Assembly (NCBI RefSeq): GCF_027580225.2
Contig: NC_073358.2
Location: 13,064,001-13,128,000, forward strand
Length of the DNA stretch: 64,000 bases
Origin: Misgurnus anguillicaudatus
Taxonomy: Eukaryota > Chordata > Actinopteri > Cypriniformes > Cobitidae
Direction: 5' to 3'
Positions 46,628 to 58,713 of the stretch are shown here, piece by piece. Both the position numbers and the translations under genes were made by a program. How positions within the stretch are numbered: the stretch's first letter is position 1; the number at the start of each line of letters is the position of its first letter. Below the pieces are notes generated by a model that did not search any database, had not been told where the DNA came from, and saw nothing but the letters and a program-made list of their open reading frames with translations.

Positions 46628-49600
46628 CCCAAGGGTTCACTGCAGCTTGGAGTTGGGTTGGACCAGCATTGATGAAGAAGACTTGGATCTAGGCATGAGT
46701 AGTATTTATATGCATAATTCACTGTTTTAATGAATTCACAAACTTGCCTTAACTTTATATTTTGCCTTTAAAAGAATGTTTCTATAAATTTCTTAAGAAA
46801 TCTGAGCAGGTCTACTTTAATGTTTTCAATGCAAAATAAATCATGATCTAAAAATGTTACACACATGCAGGCATGTTTAAAAGAATCTTTTCAAAAATCT
46901 TGGCAAAATAAACCCATAAAGCTAGGTATTTCTTTTAATTTTGATAATTTATCTGATATGTCATGTCTAAGACATATTTATGACAAGTTATGATGCAATC
47001 TCGAAGAGTTCTTCAAATTTGAATAAAATAAAAAAATTGGGGCTTGTTTATTTGATTCAAACTTACAAGCTGCCAAACAACATCATATATACATGCTGGT
47101 TGGTTTATATTATTCATACTGGGTGTCAAGATCCTAAAACCCTTGAATCCCGTTATACGCTGCTTGCAGCTATATTTTTACATTGTGTTTGCTTTTTGGA
47201 CAATGTTTGTTTTGTGTCCATGCAGCACATTTGACAGATATCTGTTTTTGGATCATTATAATCCATTACATCATTATAAATTAATATGCAAATTTTTCAA
47301 AGTATTAAAGAATCGTTTGACATATTCATTTCATTTAAATAGAATAACCACAGTATCATAAAACTGTTGAGTATAAAATAAAATGTGTAAACGTCCTGAC
47401 TGTACTGGAAAATTAACAAACATGGCATGTGCATAATTTGTAACACGGTGTAAATAGAAAAAAACTGACATTCACTGAAAAAAATGATTCATTGAATTTA
47501 ATCAATTTTTTTAAGGTAAGTGGTTGCAATCAATTTATTTAAGCTACATTTAAACAAAAAAGATTAGTAAAGTAGAATAAAATATAAAACTTTTGTTTAA
47601 ATGTAGCTTAAAAATAAATTAAATATAACCTTAGCTGTTAAAGTGCATTGTGTGTGTGGGCGAGGGCACATCTGTGTATGTGAACGAGTTATGTTGTTAT
47701 TTTGTTATTTTGGTTCTGTAGCTGCTGGTGTTTAATCGCTAGCTAGTATGGTGCAGAAATTGTGGCAGTTAAACTAAAAGCTGATCAAATTGAACTAAAA
47801 TGTTGATTGGACAGTTTTTGGCTGGAAACCATCAATTCTATCTGGCAACACTGTCTGCGATCTGCAACTTCGGTTGCCATTGAGACTAAAGGATGCAGAA
47901 TCATTATCGCATTTTGGTGATTGTTATTGGTGTTTTAATCAGGCAAGGTTACTTGTCCGGTCAGGCAAGTAAATTCTCTTTCACTTGGTATTTAAAAAAT
48001 CCAATTGTCCCTGATAAGCAGACGGCTGCACTGGAGCAGACGGCTGCAGTGAGGGGACGAGTGAAAAAAGGCACTGGTCACTTCACCAATCTCACAGTCC
48101 AGTGGACCACAAATGTCAGCAGAGGCAGAGATTGCATTCGCATATTTTATCGAGGATTATAAAACGGTTAGTTCAGTGGTGGTTTTAAATGGTTTTTCAA
48201 ATCGCATTTCCAAAAATTAATTTCAATCTGACCGACATGATCGCATTTTTGTAGCTTTTCATTTTACGTCATGCTGTTGCGTCACGTAAACACGTCAGAC
48301 ATCGAGGCAGATTGTCGTGCCAGCACAACGTCTTTGCCATAGAAACAGTGCAGATAATCCGGGAAAATGGCAGAAAGCTACAGGACACACAGATCGGATC
48401 TGAACAGTTGTGATACACAATATGGACAGTGAATCTCTCAAATCAGATATGCACCAAAATCAGATTTGGACTGACAGTGTGAACAAGGTCTTAGTCTTGA
48501 TAGAGAGGCTGCAAATAGCAGGCAACGTGTCACACGGGAACACACTTTATGTGTTGTCGGTTTCAAAGAAGCGAAAAAATCTTCATTATTGGATGAACTG
48601 TTGGCCAATTCCTTAGAATGGTCCAAATGATCCAGAAAAAATAACCATCAGCACAATTCAATTGTTTTGGTAAGAGTAAGGGAAAATGGAATGATTTAAT
48701 TTCTAAAAAAATAAGTACTTTTTGACTGTAAATAAAATTGTAAGGAGTAAAAGGTACTTTAAAAAAAATGTAATTAAGTAAAAGTAAAAGTATTGATTTT
48801 TAATTGTACTCAAGTAAAGTAAAACTCCCCAAAAATAATACTTAAGTACAGTAATCAAGTAATATTACTCAAGTACTTTACACTTCTGCAGTAAATTCAT
48901 TTACATGAAGATGTTTACAAGGAGAATTAACAAAGGTGAACTGTTCATTACTGGAAAAGGCAACTTAGTAAATGTTCTGATGTATAAATCTAAGTCTAGT
49001 GGTAATAAAATTTGTTTCTGTTGTGTAAAATATAAACAGCTCACATTTCAAATAATTCAACACCAATACAAAAGTTTTCAGGAATTCATTAAAATATAAA
49101 TGTCATAAGTCCATAACAAGTTGAAAAAATATAGTTTTAAATATTAAGAAGTCATTGGCTGACATCCCTGGGCCAATGATCATTAAGCTGTGTTGTCAGC
49201 AAGTCTTTTTCCATCGTGCTTTCATCAACACAGTCGGTGGAAAGCAACTGCACCCGGTGTCATGAGCAACTCCGTCCCTTCCTGGCAATTCTGTCCCCCC
49301 AGGACCCTGACTGGTAATAGCCACATCTTGTCTGCATTAGTTGTCTAGCAAGCTAATTACTTTGTACAAAATAGAGGTATACAAAATATTTTTTTAAATA
49401 GAAGCTTACAAAAAATAATATAATAAACCAATATTCATGTTGAAAACATGTCAGTAGTTTTTTGTCATCATCTTTGTGTCATCATCATCTTCATCAATAT
49501 TTGTATTTTTGTAAATTATTAACATACCTAACGAAATTTAGTTTTTTATAGTAAAAGTGTAGTAATCATTACGTATAAATCATGACGTATAAATGATAAT

Positions 49601-49680
49601 TTTAATGTGTGATTCAACTATGTAATAATCATGTTCTGTATAAGTCATTTATTAACTTACACAGTACAAAAGTGGAAATG
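46628..49680. other. intergenic repeat debris, no gene supported
   Basis: Includes a foldback with AAGCTACATTTAAACAAAA mirrored at about 47540-47610, a CTCAAGTACTTTAC-type MITE end near 48870, and a CCCCCCAGGACCCTGAC block near 49300 that recurs inverted near 55800. An 89-codon ORF at 47893-48162 is unrecognised. Confidence 0.4.
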
Positions 49681-49924
49681 GTACAGTACAGGGCTGGACT
49701 GGTAATCTGGCATACCGGGTGGACAGACGCACTTGGAGCCGGTTGACATAACATGATTTTTTTTAATTGGCCAACAACCGGCCCATAAAGCACCGACAGA
49801 GGCCCATTGGTTTATTTTCCATACTGACACTGTGCTGGCCCAATAATCTCTTAACAGCCCCCCCCCCCAGTTTCTTGTGTCAGATGCAGTCAGTAGCTCA
49901 GAGCCAGAAATCTGTGGATTAAGG

Positions 49925-52041
49925 ATGAAGAAACAAAAGCGCAAGAGGGGTGCATAGAAGTTGCAGGCAAATTCTAGAGGTTGATGCCTCAACATGTGTA
50001 AAAATAACTGACATGTTTCGTGCTACTGTAGCTTCAGTTTCTAAGCCTACAGTACCTGACGACATGCAAAAACAGGTGAACATAGCACATGATGGAGGAG
50101 TGGTGACTAGCCATGGCGACACCCAGGCAGAGGAGCATAATTGTGAAGTCAAGGAGGGACAGAGTGAGCAGCAGGAGAGTGTAATTAAAACGGTAGCTAC
50201 ATGATTAACAGGGAGTGTTAATCGGGGGGGCAGGAGGGTAGTGTGTGTGTTGACTTGGTTGGTACATGACGAAGATGATGATTTACCTAAATTAATGAAT
50301 GTTAGAGTAAGACAACATAATCGTTGTCTGTCATAAAGTCTGTCAGATTGTCACCTACAGCACTAGCCAAAAAGTCAAATATCACAGCATAAGCTATTTT
50401 GCATTGTTTTTGTAGCTAGGTTGGTAGAGTTAACTTATTCAATTGCAACTTGAGGTAGCTAACCGGCTTTGCAGTTTGAAAGCTGTATATTTTATTTAGC
50501 TGTATATTAAACGAAGTAGATATTTTCTTGTTTTCTAATGAATTTCCAATATCATTAATATGCAATATTTACGGTGAGTGAATAATATTAATATCATATA
50601 TATAATTGGGACGTTTTGTGTGAGTAATTTGGTAGTATAGTTAGTTTTTCTTTTTTTATGGGAAGTATCTTAACAACGAGAGGTAAATGTTGTTTGGTGT
50701 CATATTAAAGAGGGGTTTGTGCTCTTTAAAACGAAGTAGCCTATACTTGGAATTGTAAACTACTACTAGTTCATTGAAAAAAAAATTCTTTTTAGAATTA
50801 GCAGTATTCTACATCCACATATTATTGTGTTCTAAAGGGTTGAGTATGAAAAAAGCATGGTACACACAAATTGTGCCAAAGCTTATTTGTTTTAATGATC
50901 AAAAGCTAACATCAAAAACCTACTGGGGGGCAGACAGTTGACAGAGCACAGAAATCAGATCAAGAAGAGGCATCAGGTTTTGGAATGGGTAGTGGAGCTA
51001 GTAAAAGTGATAGGAAAGAGGGACCTAAGCTACAGACCGATGGAGACTGAGGCTGTGTTTACCCTGGACAATGATAGCCTCGAGCATGGAAATTTGCTAA
51101 TCTTTTTATTGGGAAAATCGGATGTGTGTTTAAAAGAGTGCCAAAGTAATGTGATTAAGAAGAGCAAAAAGTTGCATGTGTCACCAGGATGTAGAGGCAG
51201 AGGTTCCCTCATCTCTCTACTGTCTAAATCGACCGTCAACTCTGTGATTGATACTATCCGGAACTTAATTCAGCAAAACATCTCCACTGAGACCCGGAAA
51301 GCTGAAATGTTTCCTGTCCAGCTGGATACAATACAGGACATAACAGCACAAGACCAATGCTCAGTTATTTTGAGGTGACTGATGTTGTCAATGAGAGCCT
51401 TGTCACAGTGGTCCGGTGCAGCGCGTCCACTGGACAGTCCTTAGTCGACTTGCTAAAAGAGGTCCTTGAGCATCTGAAACTGGACTCAAGTCTGTGCATT
51501 GGAAATGCAACAGATGGAGCTTCAAATATGCAGGGGAATTACAGACGCTTCTCTGCACTGCTGGCATCACAGTCCCCCAACCATGTACAGGTATGGTGCT
51601 ATTCACATGTACTCAATCTTGTGCTGTCTGATACCACTCAAATAGTGATAGAGAGTGGATCACTGTTTGATCTCCTCAATGACACAGCAGGTTTCATCAG
51701 GAAGTCATATGTTTGGATAGTTTGGAAAGCCTTAAGACAGTTTATACATTGATGTGTTGTCCACGCTCAAAGCCATACAGGAACTGAAGACTGTGAAAGG
51801 AAATGTACGCACCAAACCCAGATGATACAAAGAGGGCCTACTCAGGTATGAGACAATACTGACAGCTCAATTATTCCTTAGGATATTTGAGCATACATCA
51901 CCATTGTCAAAGTACCTTCAGACGGATGGGATGGACATCCTCTCTGCCCATAGGATGGTCATGTCAACACAAGATGCCCTAAAAAAGATGGCGAGAGATT
52001 TCCAGGCCGTCAAAGCTGCTGCTGATGATTTTGTAAAATGA
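49925..52041 (+). pseudogene. hAT transposase (DUF4371-type), frame-broken
   Basis: hAT transposases cut and paste elements with 8-bp duplications. An N-terminal Lys/Arg-rich remnant (KKQKRKRGA, then VDASTCVKITDMF) at about 49925-50204 is followed after a non-coding gap by LTEHRNQIKKRHQVLEWVVE (50938 on). After the shift near 51360 the reading goes on with VTDVVNESLV, then CIGNATDGASNMQGNYRRF and HVLNLVLSDT. NATDGASNMQG carries the hAT catalytic Asp context, and C-x2-H in VWCYSH is also typical. A further frame from about 51750 gives STLKAIQELKTVKGNVRTK and ends in VKAAADDFVK at 52041. At least two frameshifts and an internal TGA mark it dead; the C-terminal dimerisation part is missing. Confidence 0.85.
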
Positions 52042-53582
52042 TCCGTACAGATCATGACCCACGGTTCTGCTCGCTTGCAATTCGCAGATTAAAATGCAAA
52101 TTTAAATAGGGTGAAAGTTGATAATTTGCACACGTTTCAAAGACTTGCAAATGTTAACACTTAAGTGATTTTAAACAATTTAACCGCAAAAAGGCGCTAA
52201 AGCGAGCAATTTTCTGTACGCACAGACGCACATGCGGTTGAATGTGTACGGTCAAAATCAAATGTGATTATCCCTATGCCCTTTAAAGATCAGAACTCCC
52301 GATGTACAAACCAGAGAGAGAGCTGCACCGCTGCGTCCCACACTGTAGTCCATCAAAATACATCTGACGAACAAAGCACCGAAAAACAACACAACCCTCA
52401 CTCCACGTGCAGCGATCGTCCATGCTGCATCTTCTTCCCGAAGTGACGTTTGGAATTCATCCTCTGTCTGTGTGTATGCGCGTGTTTAAGTTTAAGTGCA
52501 CTTTTGACAGCATAAACAATCGCTCCACACAAAGTGAAAACCATGCTGTCCCTCAGTGCTTCACTCGTCAAATGCATCCCAACGGACCACAGTACAAGAC
52601 ACAGCAGTGGAACTCCCTCTCAAGTCCACACACCAAGAGCTCTGATCCCAAAAGGGCACAGGGCACATTCAAGGGCATAGGACACATTCAACCGCATGCA
52701 CGGAGAGACACGTTTTAAAAAGCAAGTGAACCACAGTATTCTTTTTCTAATAAAAACATTTGTTTAGGTTGTTTGCCAATAAATGACATGGCAGAAATAG
52801 TCCTTGTATTAATTCATGTATAATGCTGAAACAAATGTAGGCATGTCAGAAGAGTTATGCAGTTATGCCGCTTACATAATGTAGCCTTTTTTTATGTTTG
52901 ATGACAAGATAGAGACTTAAGGAAAATGATGTAGACTAATAATTTAAGTTAAATTTACTAATGATCAGTCTACTTTTTTGTTTGTCCCACAGCTGACATG
53001 GAACGTTATTAACCAGTTCGGGAATACATTTTTTTGTTGTAACCGGTTCAGGAATGTCAATTTTAGGGTTGAACCGAAAACCAGAAACGTTAAAATACTG
53101 TTTCTGTTTGGAACAAACCTATTGGGAAAAAATTTGGTTCAAAGCCCTGACCTTGCACTAAACTAACAAATTAAATTTATAAATTATTACAAAAAATACC
53201 ATCAGTAAGTGTTTCTGTTTTGATTTATTTTGGATTGTTTTCTGTCATAGTATTGACTTTCATTATGTTCCATCTTTGTTATTCCACAGTTTTAATGAAT
53301 TTGCTATTATATGTGGAAAAATATTAATAAGTGAAAGTGATCCTAAAACTTTTGAATGGGTAGTCAATGTTACATAAGCTAGTTGGACAGAAAAAATAAT
53401 AATACCGCTCTATGTGTAATTGCATAGCAAGCTACATAATAATATATTATACTTCAATATATATATCGGTATACATACTTTTATCCTCTGTATGTACTCT
53501 TTTTATATCTGTAGTTTAATACGGCATTACATCTACTGCTCTGCCTCCTTATGCGGTGTCTCCATCATACAAATCAACAAAT
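52042..53582. other. noncoding part of the hAT element with unresolved repeats
   Basis: CGCACATGCGGTTGAATGTG near 52230 and CACATTCAACCGCATGCACG near 52685 face each other, so another element of about 0.5-0.7 kb is probably inserted here. AACCAGTTCGGGAATAC near 53013 looks like another repeat end. Confidence 0.45.
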
Positions 53583-53832
53583 GAAGAGTTCCGTTGCAAA
53601 ACGAGATAACCACCGTTTTGTTAATTGTTCAGAAATCTCGTTTTTTGGTTGTGCATTCCAATTAATTTCAATTCAACTGCAGTTGGTTTGTTTTGATTTA
53701 AACCTTCTTAACTTAAAAAATACAGCTAAGTAGCACCATACAACAAAATAATAACATGATAACATAATAATAAACATGTTTTGACAAAAATGTAAAAAAA
53801 TTGATTTATCTCGTTTTGCAACGAAACTCTTC
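53583..53832. mobile_element. GAAGAG-ended MITE inside the hAT
   Basis: GAAGAGTTCCGTTGCAAAAC at the left and its near complement at the right. AAAT flanks both sides (53579-53582, 53833-53836). Its ends resemble those of 15745-16774. Confidence 0.8.
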
Positions 53833-54382
53833 AAATCTTCTCTAGACAAACACTACTAGATTAACTGATCGCATGGTGACAATGATGTGATTGACGTGAG
53901 GTTCAGATGAGGAATTAAAATCCAATCACGCATTCCGTTATCCTCGCAATCACGGAGCGCGCGGCTCATGGCTGCGTAGCAACGGGTGACGCCACGCCAC
54001 GGAGCGCAACTTCAGCTCCCGAGCACTTTAGAAAGTAAGAAACGCCTTGACTTGTTTTAACACGCGTTGTTAGATGCGACATGTGAACAAACCCTTAAAT
54101 ATTTAATTAAATAAACAAAGTGAATTAAATTCTTTCTGCTGGCCAGATTATGTTATATTGTTGAAAGGTGCGTTGAAAGAGGGGGAGGGCGTGCCGCAAA
54201 TGGGCCGCTGGCCGGGAGTTTGAGACCACTGCTCTACGTTGTTATATATTAAAGATACTTGTATGATGATCATTTTGCTCATTCAGTTATCATTCTTGTC
54301 CCTCTCTCTTTCTTAGGATGCCCTCTTGTATAGGGCCTACTCCACTGCCACCTTTGATCACCAGGGAGTCAGTCAAGAGTTA

Positions 54383-55052
54383 GGGTGCGTCTCATTTCTC
54401 TGTCTTACCACTTCCCCTTACCCCTACCCCTCGGTTTTGCGCGTTCATGTGAGGCGAAGTGGCGTCTCAATTCTCCATTTGATCGAGAGCTAGGGCCAAG
54501 ACGTAAGGCTACACAGCCCTTGAAATGAAGTGTGATAAGGACCACACTTGAAAGAGAGGGGTACACGTAAACGTAGGAATTTCTCAGGAGAGCCGGCATC
54601 AATATGTTTTATGGCTGAACGTTGAACTGTCAAGGAGTCGCACAAATGAAAGTAACGTTATTTTCGGCAGTTTAATTGAAATTATATTATGACACGCATG
54701 TTTTATGATACTTTTAATAAAATGTTCAAGCGGTTTTAAGTGTAATTTTTTTGTTTTGAATCGCTAGTTAAGGCGCTAGCTAGCAGCTAAGTTATGCGCT
54801 ATTTGTTGAGCTCAGCTCAGGCAATCGATACCACACCTGAGACGACGGTATCTTCTTTGTTTATGTCAACACTTGTCTGTTTAAGTAGCAGCCAGTTAGC
54901 ATCAAGGGAAGGTGATGCAAACGGTAATTGAGTGGTGTCTCATTTTTTAGACGAACGATCTGTCTTACCCCTTCCCCTTCACTCGGTTTCGAGGGGCAAG
55001 GGGAAGACGAAGACAAAGGGGAAGGGGTAAGACAGAGAAATGAGATTGGCCC
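54383..55052. mobile_element. Harbinger-type MITE inside the hAT
   Basis: GGGTGCGTCTCATTTCTCTG and CAGAGAAATGAGATTGGCCC are inverted ends, followed inward by GTCTTACC-CCTTCCCC arms. TTA flanks both sides (54380-54382, 55053-55055). Confidence 0.8.
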
Positions 55053-55379
55053 TTAGTACCTTGTTCCACTTGCACTGGTACACTGGTCCATGGCACTTAG
55101 TTCTCAGCTTTGTAGGGTTTTTTGGGAATGGAACAGTACATATGCTTATCCACAGTGGCCGCAAGGATGCTGTACTGCTTGTTTGTGTCCAACCGATTGT
55201 GGTGGGCCGGTCTGAGCAAAAATGCCAGGGCCCTTTTTTGTCCAGCCCTGGTACAGTATGTAATGTCTAAAAAATAAAATGACACAAGCAATGTGTAGAT
55301 CTCACCACCTATAGCTTCATTTACTATATGAAACATATCATTTAAAAGACGTCAATTGTAATTTTAACAACGTTCTTAC

Positions 55380-55702
55380 TGTCACAGCCACCTCTCCGTG
55401 TTTACTTTTGTGCCGTGTGTTATGCTCCCTCTACAGTTGCGCTGTAGTACTGTGGGGAGTAATCAGGTGGATTGGGATTACCGGTGCACAGGTGTGCCCG
55501 TCTATAAAAACACCCTGACTTGCGATGCCAAAAGCTGACACCGATCCCTGGCCAGGACCAAGACGTAATCAGGCGCTGCTGTGAATTTTAAACGCCCGCA
55601 TAGCCATATTTTTGTGATGATTGCTTAGAATAAACATATATTTTGAAACTGCCGTTCTTGCATCCTCCTCCTTCATTGTTTTTCCCTATGGAGGGCATAA
55701 CA
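55380..55702 (+). mobile_element. probable solo LTR
   Basis: TGTCACAGCCACC at the start and GGGCATAACA at the end, with CTATAAAAACACCC as a TATA-like box, AATAAA near 55630 and CATCCTCCTCC after it. No clear TSD. It lies between the hAT end and the sat2 stop codon. Confidence 0.55.
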
Positions 55703-55900
55703 CTACATAAACCATAACGCGATTTTGTAGGAATTGTAATAAGGCACTTAAAAAACTAGCCATGAGGAGTTTTTTCAGCCAATGGAATTGCGGGGGGTCC
55801 TGAGGGGGCAGAACTACCAGGGGGGACAGAATTGTTCATGACACCCGCCGCAGAATCCGACGAACCCCCCTTTTTTGCTCTGCGGCGAGGAGCCTCTCAA
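55703..55900. other. sequence downstream of sat2, 3' UTR or repeat
   Basis: Contains GGGGGGACAGAATTG and CATGACACCCG, related inversely to 49257-49310. No AATAAA on the minus strand could be assigned with confidence. Confidence 0.35.
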
Positions 55901-56074
55901 CTAAGGTGCCTCCTGAGCTAGACTGTCTAGAGCCTCTCCACTGAAGCGGATAAAATGCCAGCCTTCTTTAGCTGTAAGGTCCTCTGCACCTTTAGCCAAA
56001 TAAAACTCCAAAGAGGGTCTGTTCCAATCCAGAACTGAGAGCTGTAAACGCATGCACTGCTTCTCTTTGCCCAC
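55901..56074 (-). CDS. sat2: sat2 last exon with stop
   Basis: 174 nt after a CTATAG acceptor; 57 codons plus TAG at 55901-55903. Contains SVLDWNRPSLEFY and AKEGWHFIRF. Confidence 0.9.
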   Translation of the reverse strand: MGKEKQCMRLQLSVLDWNRPSLEFYLAKGAEDLTAKEGWHFIRFSGEALDSLAQEAP

Positions 56075-56260
56075 CTATAGACAAGATAGATAGACAGACA
56101 GATAGAAATTTTGATTTAATAAAAATGTAAGTACAAACTAAGATTTATTTACATATAATTGTTTAAACGTTAGGCTTTTAATGCATTTAATGAAGACACA
56201 AATAAGCCCAAACACTTACTTTGGCAACAGTTGCCATTAAAGCCTTCCCAATGCCTTTAC
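55901..56260 (-). CDS. sat2: diamine/thialysine N-acetyltransferase, last two exons
   Basis: SAT2-type enzymes are GNAT-fold acetyltransferases acting on thialysine or polyamine-like substrates with acetyl-CoA. Two minus-strand exons join in phase 0: 56220-56260 and 55901-56074. The first gives KGIGKALMATVAK, the end of the acetyl-CoA-binding motif A (R/Q-x-x-G-x-G/A; the Arg side is in the missing exon). The second gives VGKEKQCMRLQLSVLDWNRP, then SLEFYLAKGAEDLTAKEGWH and FIRFSGEALDSLAQEAP, stop TAG. LDWN, FY-x-x-x-GA and the EGWH-F ending match SAT1/SAT2; DLT and the basic-poor tail fit SAT2 better. The N-terminal two thirds (about 100 residues) were not found up to 64000, so intron 4 is long or continues past the right edge. 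Confidence 0.85.
56080..56105. repeat. GATA/GACA microsatellite
   Basis: AAGATAGATAGACAGACAGA run in the intron just upstream of the last sat2 exon. Confidence 0.7.
56220..56260 (-). CDS. sat2: sat2 penultimate exon
   Basis: 41 nt after a TTTCCCTAG acceptor, donor GTAAGT. Codes for KGIGKALMATVAK after a split Gly codon. Confidence 0.82.
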
Positions 56261-56424
56261 CTAGGGAAAGCAGAAATTACTTAATCAATGAACAGTCAAG
56301 TATTACTCAAGAGTTGATAACAAATAACATATGCTTTAACTTTCATTGTATAATTTCAAACATCCACTTAATTTGTTGGTACTCATGCAGTAAGCAAGAT
56401 ATTGTAATAAGCTAAGTTTTTCAG

Positions 56425-56670
56425 AAAAATTAGACCCAGCCCTCTACTTCCTGCCTTAATGACCTCAGTAGAATGGTTTTCTGACTAAACTAGTCCACCC
56501 ACAGGAATACGTCAGTCGCCAGCTAAGCTAACCACAAGCTAAGATGCTATCGAATCACAACACACTAAACAAGCTACACAATCAGAACACGATACTTATT
56601 TCTGAAGGAGGGACTTCATACAAAAAGGAAGAAATCAGCCCGTTTTGAGGACAGTGAAACCAGCAGTATA
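56425..56670. repeat. second copy of the 3.98-4.22 kb repeat
   Basis: Shares AGTCGCCAGCTAAGCT, CACAACACACTAAACAAGCT and ATCAGCCCGTTTT in order with 3980-4216. Confidence 0.75.
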
Positions 56671-57108
56671 AATACATGTTATATTCCGCGCCATAAACAC
56701 AATCAAAGCTTCAAAAACACAGAAAGAACAGGAGCTTTAATGGTTAAAGCCACCATAAAATGGCCTAACGACACCCCTGGTAGTGAGCACAATGTGTTTT
56801 ACATCTTTTCTGACTTCTAGCGCGAAACACACAGTCTACAGCACTATCTTTAGAGTTTCATTGATAAAACTAAAGCGGCTGATCTCCACGTCTTTCGTTA
56901 GTTTTATTTTGCAAGCATGTGAAAGTTTTGCAAGCTTATTCCATAAATCTCACTGAAATATTAGAGAAAGCTTTTACATATACATGTACAAAACACTGTG
57001 CAGCATCTTTACTAACAACACAAGCAGCGGATTGATATTAGTTTGCCTCCATTTAAACCCTTCATTTGTCCCGCTTGCATTTAAATGACAGCAGAGAGAC
57101 TCACCCAC

Positions 57109-58485
57109 TAGGGCTGCAGCTATCGATTCTTTTTGTAATCGATTAATCTAGCACTGAATCGATCGATTAATCGAGTAATCGGATAATTTTTTTGTGTGTT
57201 TTTAAACAACTAAAACAAATAATTCATAACAAAAATGGCTTGGCTGTAAAATGTTCAAGCATTTGGCTTTTATTTCTAAAAAAACAGAGGTATTTGGCTC
57301 CAAGAAATAAGCCTATTTATTTCAATTTTTTACCCATTTAGTGTTTATAAGTGCCAGTGCCAACAATTAAACACTTTAATTTATTAATATGCACAACAGG
57401 TTTCATGCTGTAATCTAGCCCTGACGTCAGAGTAAATATCTGGTTTATGTACATTTCTACACCTGCAGCATTTACCATTAGGCTACTAACATATAATATA
57501 TCATTTCTGGGGTGAGCCTATTTGCTATGGTAACAACCTGTGTGTATGCGCGCACGTGCACTAGTGTTTGTCTGTGCACGCGTTCTGTGGGTGAGGAAGA
57601 GTGACACCCCAGTCAGACGTTCAGTTGCTTCATTGTATTTTGGTACTGCAGAAATACATACATTCATTTTCAATAGAACGCTGCATTTGGTTTGCATCAC
57701 TTGCATTGCGGTGCATTTTAGGTTAAGAATCCGTTCGAAAAATCACAACATCACGTCCCGCTGTATACAGTGAATGCATGCTGAAATTATTGTTGCGTGG
57801 CTACGTAAAAGTTTAAGCATATGTGATGCATTGCGCGATCGGTCTGACTCGCGTGAGAGAGAATAACTTCCTTATGCTAAACTCCAATAAGACAGAGATT
57901 ATTATTATTGAACAAAATATGTCAAATTACAAGTTGCCCATATATGATTGCACTGTGGTGCCGTTTTTTGGTACACACACCTGTAAAGTGCATGCGTGCA
58001 TCTGAAGGGGTTCTTTTTTAATCTATACTGTTCTGCAATTGAACGTGAACACGTTTACTACTTAAAAACAACAAAGCTAAACATCATATCTAGTCAAACC
58101 GCATAACGACATCGCTACAAATACAGTATGGGATTAAAATCAGTGGAAGCTACGTTACCTTGTTTCATCGACGCTTGGTGAAACAACAGTGGATGTTTTC
58201 AGTTCAGATGCTGAATGTAATGATAATGTAATGATCCCAAACTTTAGACAGTCTCTCTCTGCTGTTTATGGACATATTCGCTCCGCCATCGCGCCAACTA
58301 AATTCAAAATGTACCACGCGCTATGATGTGCTTCCTGAACATTGAACAACGGTCCGTGTGAATCAGATCTCGGCGCGTGTAGTGCGCGTCATAGGAATTT
58401 AACGAGGCTTCGAGGCAGAATTTTTGCCTCGAGGAATTTTTTGAATCGAGTAAATCGAGTAACTCGATGAATCGTTTCAGCCCTA
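57109..58485. mobile_element. non-autonomous hAT element, 1.38 kb
   Basis: TAGGGCTGCAGCTATCGATT at the left and GAATCGTTTCAGCCCTA at the right are inverted ends. An exact 8-bp duplication TCACCCAC sits at 57101-57108 and 58486-58493. Subterminal ATCGATTAATCGAGTAATCG arrays are present at both ends. No transposase. Confidence 0.9.
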
Positions 58486-58713
58486 TCACCCACCATCTTA
58501 CACCGACCGTCCCCTTACAGTAATCAGGACAGAAGTGGTCGAAAGTGGATGAGACAGATTTCAATACCAGGTGTAAACAAAATGTGTCTCTCATGTCCAC
58601 TCGTGATCCGATCAACGAAAACACATCTTAATACCCAGAGCTGATCCTCCCTATACACAGGCTATGCGAACTGCATAGGGCCTCGCACCACTAGGGGGCC
58701 CCCTTGTTATTAA

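Larger units (their letters stand above)
49689..55250 (+). mobile_element. 5.56-kb hAT transposon with exact 8-bp TSD
   Basis: CAGGGCTGGACTGG at the left and CCAGCCCTG at the right are inverted ends between two GTACAGTA copies (49681-49688, 55251-55258). The left part encodes a decayed hAT transposase on the plus strand. The right part is noncoding and contains two later, separately duplicated insertions (53583-53832, 54383-55052) and probably more repeats at 52060-53170. Confidence 0.9.

Noticed and set aside
47893..48162. 89-codon ORF with hydrophobic N-terminus (ILVIVIGVLI)
   Set aside because: Could suggest a signal peptide, but nothing after it is recognisable and the surroundings are repeats.
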